From positions 620,001 to 684,000 of the forward strand of contig NZ_CP090423.1 in assembly GCF_023518235.1 (NCBI RefSeq): a stretch of DNA of 64,000 nucleotides. Direction: 5' to 3'. The stretch is from Stenotrophomonas maltophilia (lineage in GTDB: Bacteria; Pseudomonadota; Gammaproteobacteria; Xanthomonadales; Xanthomonadaceae). The notes under the pieces were generated by a model. It had not been told where the DNA came from. It saw only the letters and a list, made by a program, of their open reading frames with translations, and did not search any database. This document shows positions 59,883-64,000 of the stretch, one piece after another; position 1 is the stretch's first letter; the number at the start of each line of letters is the position of its first letter. The position numbers and the translations under genes were made by a program.

Positions 59883-61214
59883 CTAGGCTCCGCTGAAGGT
59901 ATCCAGCAGCAGCTTCACGTTCAGCGCAACGATCACCAGCGCGATCACCCAGGCGATGCCGCCCAGCCAGCGCGGTGCCACCAGCGCGCCCATCGTCACC
60001 TTGTCGGTAACAATCCGCACCAGTGGAATGATCGCGAATGGCAGCTGCATCGACAGCACCACCTGGCTCAGCACCAGCAGCTTCACCGCGCCCTGGTCGC
60101 CGAACATCACGATCACCACCACCACCGGAATGATCGCCAGCGCCCGCGTCAACAGCCGGCGCAGCCAGGGCGGAAGGCGCAGGCGCAGGAAGCCCTCCAT
60201 CACGATCTGCCCCGCCAGCGTGGCAGTCACGGTCGAGTTCAGGCCCGAGGCGAGCAGCGCGATGGCAAACAGCGTGGCCGCCGCACCAACGCCCAGCATC
60301 GGTGCCAGCAACTGGTGCGCCTGTTCGATGTCTTCCACATCGAAGCGGCCGTTGGCATGGAACACCGCCGCCGCCAGGATCAGGATGCTGGCGTTGATGA
60401 ACAGCGCCAGGGTCAGCGCCAGGGTGCTGTCGGTCACCGCCCAGCGCAATGCGCTGCGGCGACCTTCATCGGTGCGCGGGTAGGCGCGGGTCTGCACGAT
60501 GGACGAATGCAGGTACAGGTTGTGCGGCATCACCGTGGCACCGATGATGCCGATCGCGATGTACAGCGCATGCGGATCGGTCACCACCTGCGCGCGCGGA
60601 ATGAAGCCGCCCAGCACCGCCATCACCGGCGGCGCCGCCATTGCGATCTGTACCACGAAGCAGGCGAAGATCACCATCAGCAACGCGATCACGAAGGCTT
60701 CCAGTGCACGGAAGCCACGGTTCATCAGCAGCAGCACCAGCAGCGTGTCCAGCGCAGTGATCACCGCACCCCAGAGCAGGGGCAGATCGAACAGCAGTTT
60801 CAGCGCGATCGCGGTGCCGATCACCTCTGCGAGGTCGCAGGCGATGATCGCCGCCTCGCACAGCGCCCACAGCGCCAGATTCACCGGCTTCGGGTAGCGG
60901 GCGCGGCAGGCCTGCGCCAGGTCCATCCCGGTGGCGATGCCCAGCCGCGCCGACAGCGCCTGCAGGATCACCGCCATCAGGTTGGAAATGAGGATGACCG
61001 ACAGCAGCAGGTAGCCGAAGCGCGAGCCGCCGGCCAGATCGGTGGCCCAGTTGCCCGGGTCCATGTAGCCGACCGAGATCATGTAGCCCGGGCCGAGGAA
61101 GGCCAGCAGGCGGAACCACCAGTGGCCCTTGTCGGGCACGGCCACGGAGGCATTGAGCGCACCCAGACTGGCCGGGGTGGAGGCCGATGGGTCGCGGGGC
61201 GCCAGGGTGTTCAT
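59883..61214 (-). CDS. mntH: NRAMP-family manganese transporter
   Basis: A 443-residue eleven-helix NRAMP protein. Helix 1 has the metal motif [15 protein letters not shown] (DPGN). Helix 6 carries [14 protein letters not shown] (MPH). Both are signature residues for Mn2+/Fe2+ proton-coupled uptake. ATG at 61214 starts [12 protein letters not shown] palindromic operator lies just upstream, shared with mntR on the other strand. Confidence 0.96.
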   Translation of the reverse strand: MNTLAPRDPSASTPASLGALNASVAVPDKGHWWFRLLAFLGPGYMISVGYMDPGNWATDLAGGSRFGYLLLSVILISNLMAVILQALSARLGIATGMDLAQACRARYPKPVNLALWALCEAAIIACDLAEVIGTAIALKLLFDLPLLWGAVITALDTLLVLLLMNRGFRALEAFVIALLMVIFACFVVQIAMAAPPVMAVLGGFIPRAQVVTDPHALYIAIGIIGATVMPHNLYLHSSIVQTRAYPRTDEGRRSALRWAVTDSTLALTLALFINASILILAAAVFHANGRFDVEDIEQAHQLLAPMLGVGAAATLFAIALLASGLNSTVTATLAGQIVMEGFLRLRLPPWLRRLLTRALAIIPVVVVIVMFGDQGAVKLLVLSQVVLSMQLPFAIIPLVRIVTDKVTMGALVAPRWLGGIAWVIALVIVALNVKLLLDTFSGA

Positions 61215-61223
61215 GGATCCGAA

Positions 61224-61239
61224 TATAGCTCCTGCTATA
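61224..61239. promoter_or_regulatory. MntR-type operator between mntH and mntR
   Basis: TATAGC (61224-61229), TCCT, GCTATA (61234-61239) is a perfect palindrome with the ATAGC-N4-GCTAT core of known MntR sites. It lies ten bases from the mntH ATG and 93 bases from the mntR start, and would repress mntH in manganese excess. Confidence 0.8.
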
Positions 61240-61331
61240 GTCATTAGCAATGTGAAACAATCGTCTTTATCGCGTCACTGGTCCAGAATTCAGGTTCAAC
61301 CCCGGAGTACACCGGAAGGACAGGCGTAGGC

Positions 61332-61802
61332 GTGGGCAAGACCGACGATTCGACATCGCTGAAAAGCACCCCCTTGATCGAGGCCGAGCGTCAGGTCGAG
61401 AGCTTCCGGCAAGTGCGCGAGGCGCACCGGATGGAGCTGGTTGAGGACTATGTCGAGCTGATCTCGGACCTGCTGGCCGACGGCGGCGAGGCCCGCCAGG
61501 TCGATATAGCCACGCGCCTGGGCGTGGCCCAGCCGACCGTGGCGAAGATGCTGCGGCGGCTGGCCCGTGATGGCTGGGTGGTGCAGCGCCCGTACCGCGG
61601 CGTGTTCCTGACCCCGGAAGGCGAGGCGCTGGCCCATGCCAGCAGACAGCGGCACCAGACCGTGGAGCGTTTTCTGCTGGCGCTGGGCGTGGACGCGGAT
61701 ACCGCCCGGCGTGATGCCGAGGGCATCGAGCACCATGTGAGCGAACAGACGCTGGCGTTGTTCGAAGCGTTCGTGCGTAAGGCCGAGGGCGGGGCAACGT
61801 AG
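61332..61802 (+). CDS. mntR: Manganese-responsive regulator MntR
   Basis: A 156-residue DtxR-family repressor with N-terminal helix-turn-helix ([40 protein letters not shown]) and a metal-binding dimer domain with [20 protein letters not shown]. It is the short MntR type without an SH3 domain. The GTG at 61332 is used; GGAAGGA lies about 12 bases before it. It is divergent from mntH. Confidence 0.93.
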   Translation: MGKTDDSTSLKSTPLIEAERQVESFRQVREAHRMELVEDYVELISDLLADGGEARQVDIATRLGVAQPTVAKMLRRLARDGWVVQRPYRGVFLTPEGEALAHASRQRHQTVERFLLALGVDADTARRDAEGIEHHVSEQTLALFEAFVRKAEGGAT

Positions 61803-61803
61803 C

Positions 61804-61879
61804 GGTAGCACCGGGCCATGCCTGGCGGGCGCGTCGCCGTCTTCATGGTTTTCGCCGGGCATGGCCCAGCGCTACCGCG
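61804..61879. repeat. Inverted SMAG pair after mntR
   Basis: GGTAGCACCGGGCCATGCCTGG and the inverted CGCCGGGCATGGCCCAGCGCTACC are two GTAG-type arms facing each other, with an internal spacer containing GGCGCGTCGCCGTCTTCATGG. They separate the convergent mntR and thioredoxin-fold genes. Confidence 0.75.
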
Positions 61880-62432
61880 GTTGGATGGCGCCGTTGGGGC
61901 ATCGCGCCTGCTGCTGCGCGCACGCCCGTTTCGTCCATTCCTTCAATACCGGTTGCAGGCCTTCGTAGCGGCGCCCGTGCCAGCCATTGGCCAGCACCCT
62001 GCCGTCGGCGTCGATCAGCACCAGGTTCGGTGGGCCCAACCCGGCCAGGGCCTGTAGCGCCGGCATGCGCGCGGCACGGCGCGGGTCCAGCACCGGCCAC
62101 GGCATGTCCTGCGCGTGCATGTAGCGACGCAGCGCGGCCTCGCTTTCGTCCAGGCTGACGTACACCACCTCGGAGTCGGCACCGGCCTCGCGCAATGCAT
62201 CGCGCACACTGCGCAGGGTTGGCATGAAGGCATGGCAGGGAGCACACCAGTCGGCACCGAAGTAGAGCGCGACCAGCTTCGGCGGTGGCGACCACTGCAT
62301 CGGTCGCAGCGAGCGTTGTTCGGGCCGCATCAGCGAGGCGGAGACCTGCGCATGCAGGTCCGCGCCCATGGCCGGCGCCGCCAACAGCAGCGCAGCGGCC
62401 ATCAGCAACCTGCGCAGTGGTTCAGAACGCAT
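61872..62432 (-). CDS. TlpA/redoxin-like periplasmic thioredoxin-fold protein
   Basis: A 186-residue protein: signal peptide (RRLLMAAALLLAAPAMGA), then a thioredoxin-like domain with active site GADWCAPCHAFMPTL and the cis-Pro loop LGPPNLVLIDADGRV. It probably maintains periplasmic thiols. Its ATG overlaps the TonB receptor stop by about 11 bases, so the two are coupled. The C-terminus reaches into the SMAG pair. Confidence 0.9.
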   Translation of the reverse strand: MRSEPLRRLLMAAALLLAAPAMGADLHAQVSASLMRPEQRSLRPMQWSPPPKLVALYFGADWCAPCHAFMPTLRSVRDALREAGADSEVVYVSLDESEAALRRYMHAQDMPWPVLDPRRAARMPALQALAGLGPPNLVLIDADGRVLANGWHGRRYEGLQPVLKEWTKRACAQQQARCPNGAIQPR

Positions 62433-64000
62433 AGCGCAGGTTGACGTACCACGAGCGCGCGAAACGTGGCCCGTAGACATAGTCGCTGTCTCGCAGCGCG
62501 CCCACCTCCAGATCCTTCTGGCGCTGGTCGAACACGTTCTTGACGCCTGCGGCCACCGACACTTCCTGTTGTGCCTGCGCGCCCAGATGCCGGTGCCAGC
62601 GCGCACCAAGATCGGTGACCAGGAACGAACGCGTGCGGTGCAGCTCGCCCAGCCGGTTGTTCAGCACCGACATCGGTCCGGTGTGGCGCAGGGCGACGAA
62701 GGTCTCCCACGGCTCGGCCGGCATCCAGCTGAGCTGGGCCAGACCGGTCCAGCGCGGGGTCTTCAGGTAGTCGCGGCTATCGATGACGGTGTCGCCACCG
62801 TCACCGGTGTCGTCGAAGATGCGCTGCGGTTCGCGGAAGCGCGAGCGGTACCACGAGGCACCGGCGGTCAGGCGCCACTGCGGCGACGGCTGCCAGCCGA
62901 GGTTGGTTTCCGCACCCAGCACGTTGGAGCCGGAAGCGTTGTAGCGCAGCTGGCTCAGTTGGCCATCGTCTCCGCGCTGGATCTCTCCCAGTGCGAAGGT
63001 GTCGCGGATGCGTGCATAGGAGGCGGTAGCATCCCAGCTCCATACCGGATTGGCCGGGTCCGATCGCCAGTCGAAACCGAACAGGGTGGTCAGCGCGCGT
63101 TCTTCCTTCAGGCCATCGGTGTTGCGCACGCGCACCTGTTCGCCGCCGAGGGTATCGACGTGCACATCCTCGACGAAGATCTCCGGTGCACGGAAGCCGG
63201 TGGCGATACCGGCCCGCCACTTCAGGTTCGGCGTCGCCTGCCAGGCCAGCGCGATGCGCGGCGAGAACACCGCGTTGTCCAGCTCCGAGCTCTTGTCCAC
63301 GCGTGCGCCCAGCACCAGGTCGACGTTGTCGCGCAGGCTCCACTCGTCCTGGATGAAGGCGCCGAGGTTGTGGAAGGTCGCATCCTCCAGCACGGCAATA
63401 CGCTGCCCGCCGCCGGTGCGGTTGTCGTCGCGCAGCCCCTCGTGCTTGTACTGCACGCCGAACGCTAGTGCGTGCGCACCCAGTCGCCAGTTCAACTGGC
63501 TGTCGATGTAGTGCAGCGGGTTGTGGGTGCGACCATACTGCCGCCACGAGCGTGAGGCGGCGCTGCCGGCCACGTTCGGATCCAGCTGCGTCGGGTCATA
63601 GCCGGGCGAAGCATCGGTCACGACATCACCCAGGCCGCCATAGAAGCTGTCGCGGTCGATATCGGCGAAGGCGTAGGCCAGGCGGAAGCCGACGTCGGCA
63701 TTGATTTCCTGGTCCCACGACACGCTGCCGCGGCGGTATTTCGTATCCAGCGATTCGGCGATGTTGGCCAGGTATTCCGGCTGATCCAGCCGGTTGCCGC
63801 CACGCCGGGTTTCATCGGTCACCTGCAGGTCCAGCCGCAGCCGCGTGCCGGGCGTGGGTGCATACCAGGCCTGCAGCCCGCCGACCTTGAGGTTCTTGCG
63901 GGTGATCTCGGTGTAGCCGTCGCCGTTGTAGTCGATGCCACTGTTCCAGTTGCGCTGGGCGATCACCGACAGCCCGGCGTCGGCGTCCTTCGCCACCAGG
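62422..64000 (-). CDS. TonB-dependent receptor, partial (5' end outside window)
   Basis: The frame is open to the window end, so the plug and signal peptide lie outside. The visible 526 residues are barrel strands with alternating polar/aromatic residues (FSPRIALAWQATPNLKWRAG, ATGFRAPEIFVEDVHVDTLG) ending RSWYVNLRYAF, the usual C-terminal Phe. FRAPEIFVEDVH and TNLGWQPSPQWRLTAG suggest the FepA/CirA-like branch, though the ligand is open. The adjacent thioredoxin-fold gene is coupled to it. Confidence 0.9.
   Translation of the reverse strand, partial: LVAKDADAGLSVIAQRNWNSGIDYNGDGYTEITRKNLKVGGLQAWYAPTPGTRLRLDLQVTDETRRGGNRLDQPEYLANIAESLDTKYRRGSVSWDQEINADVGFRLAYAFADIDRDSFYGGLGDVVTDASPGYDPTQLDPNVAGSAASRSWRQYGRTHNPLHYIDSQLNWRLGAHALAFGVQYKHEGLRDDNRTGGGQRIAVLEDATFHNLGAFIQDEWSLRDNVDLVLGARVDKSSELDNAVFSPRIALAWQATPNLKWRAGIATGFRAPEIFVEDVHVDTLGGEQVRVRNTDGLKEERALTTLFGFDWRSDPANPVWSWDATASYARIRDTFALGEIQRGDDGQLSQLRYNASGSNVLGAETNLGWQPSPQWRLTAGASWYRSRFREPQRIFDDTGDGGDTVIDSRDYLKTPRWTGLAQLSWMPAEPWETFVALRHTGPMSVLNNRLGELHRTRSFLVTDLGARWHRHLGAQAQQEVSVAAGVKNVFDQRQKDLEVGALRDSDYVYGPRFARSWYVNLRYAF

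Overview
The window is high-GC proteobacterial chromosome. It most resembles a Stenotrophomonas maltophilia-complex genome (Xanthomonadaceae). This is an inference from three things: gene content (Tad pili, many TonB receptors, a large trimeric autotransporter), strong third-position GC coding bias, and numerous GTAG-headed palindromic repeats of the SMAG type described in S. maltophilia. No rRNA, tRNA, CRISPR array, prophage or complete insertion sequence was recognised.

Layout. 1-4.9 kb: end of an MFS transporter, a beta-propeller histidine kinase with its NarL-type response regulator, and a small membrane protein. 5.0-11.35 kb: a tightly coupled six-gene operon (AraC regulator, isochorismatase-like hydrolase, DoxX protein, Tat-type amidohydrolase with a His/Cys-rich tail, outer-membrane barrel, MFS exporter with a C-terminal domain), ending in a 115-bp tandem repeat. 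11.7-13.9 kb: chloroperoxidase-type hydrolase, DUF4124 and DUF2968 proteins. 14.0-25.8 kb: a complete minus-strand Tad/Flp pilus operon, read flp, tadV/cpaA, tadE, cpaB, cpaC, tadZ/cpaE, tadA/cpaF, tadB, tadC, tadD, DUF3613, tadG. 26.5-34.4 kb: an AraC-family regulator divergent from flp, a 1935-residue trimeric autotransporter adhesin with 37-residue glycine-rich repeats, and a BamE/OmpA lipoprotein. With the Tad locus this forms an adhesion island.

34.5-43.8 kb: small housekeeping and transport units. These are a methyltransferase with a divergent MerR regulator, MgtC/SapB, a ClC channel with CBS domains, a Fur-box TonB receptor, an M14 peptidase, and a LysR regulator divergent from a paired SMR efflux system. 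43.9-48.4 kb: an iron-starvation signalling unit (ECF sigma, FecR anti-sigma, STN-domain TonB receptor) with a Fur box. 48.5-55 kb: VOC protein, BetT choline transporter, a large TonB receptor, a quinone-oxidoreductase-like enzyme.

55.1-61.8 kb: class I ribonucleotide reductase nrdA-nrdB with a flavodoxin-like gene and an atypical thioredoxin, followed by convergent mntH and divergent mntR with a palindromic MntR-type operator. A sigma70 promoter overlapped by two NrdR-like boxes precedes nrdA. The adjacency of ribonucleotide reductase, flavodoxin, thioredoxin and manganese import suggests a manganese-linked enzyme and is among the most testable ideas here. The end holds a thioredoxin-fold protein and a TonB receptor cut by the window edge.
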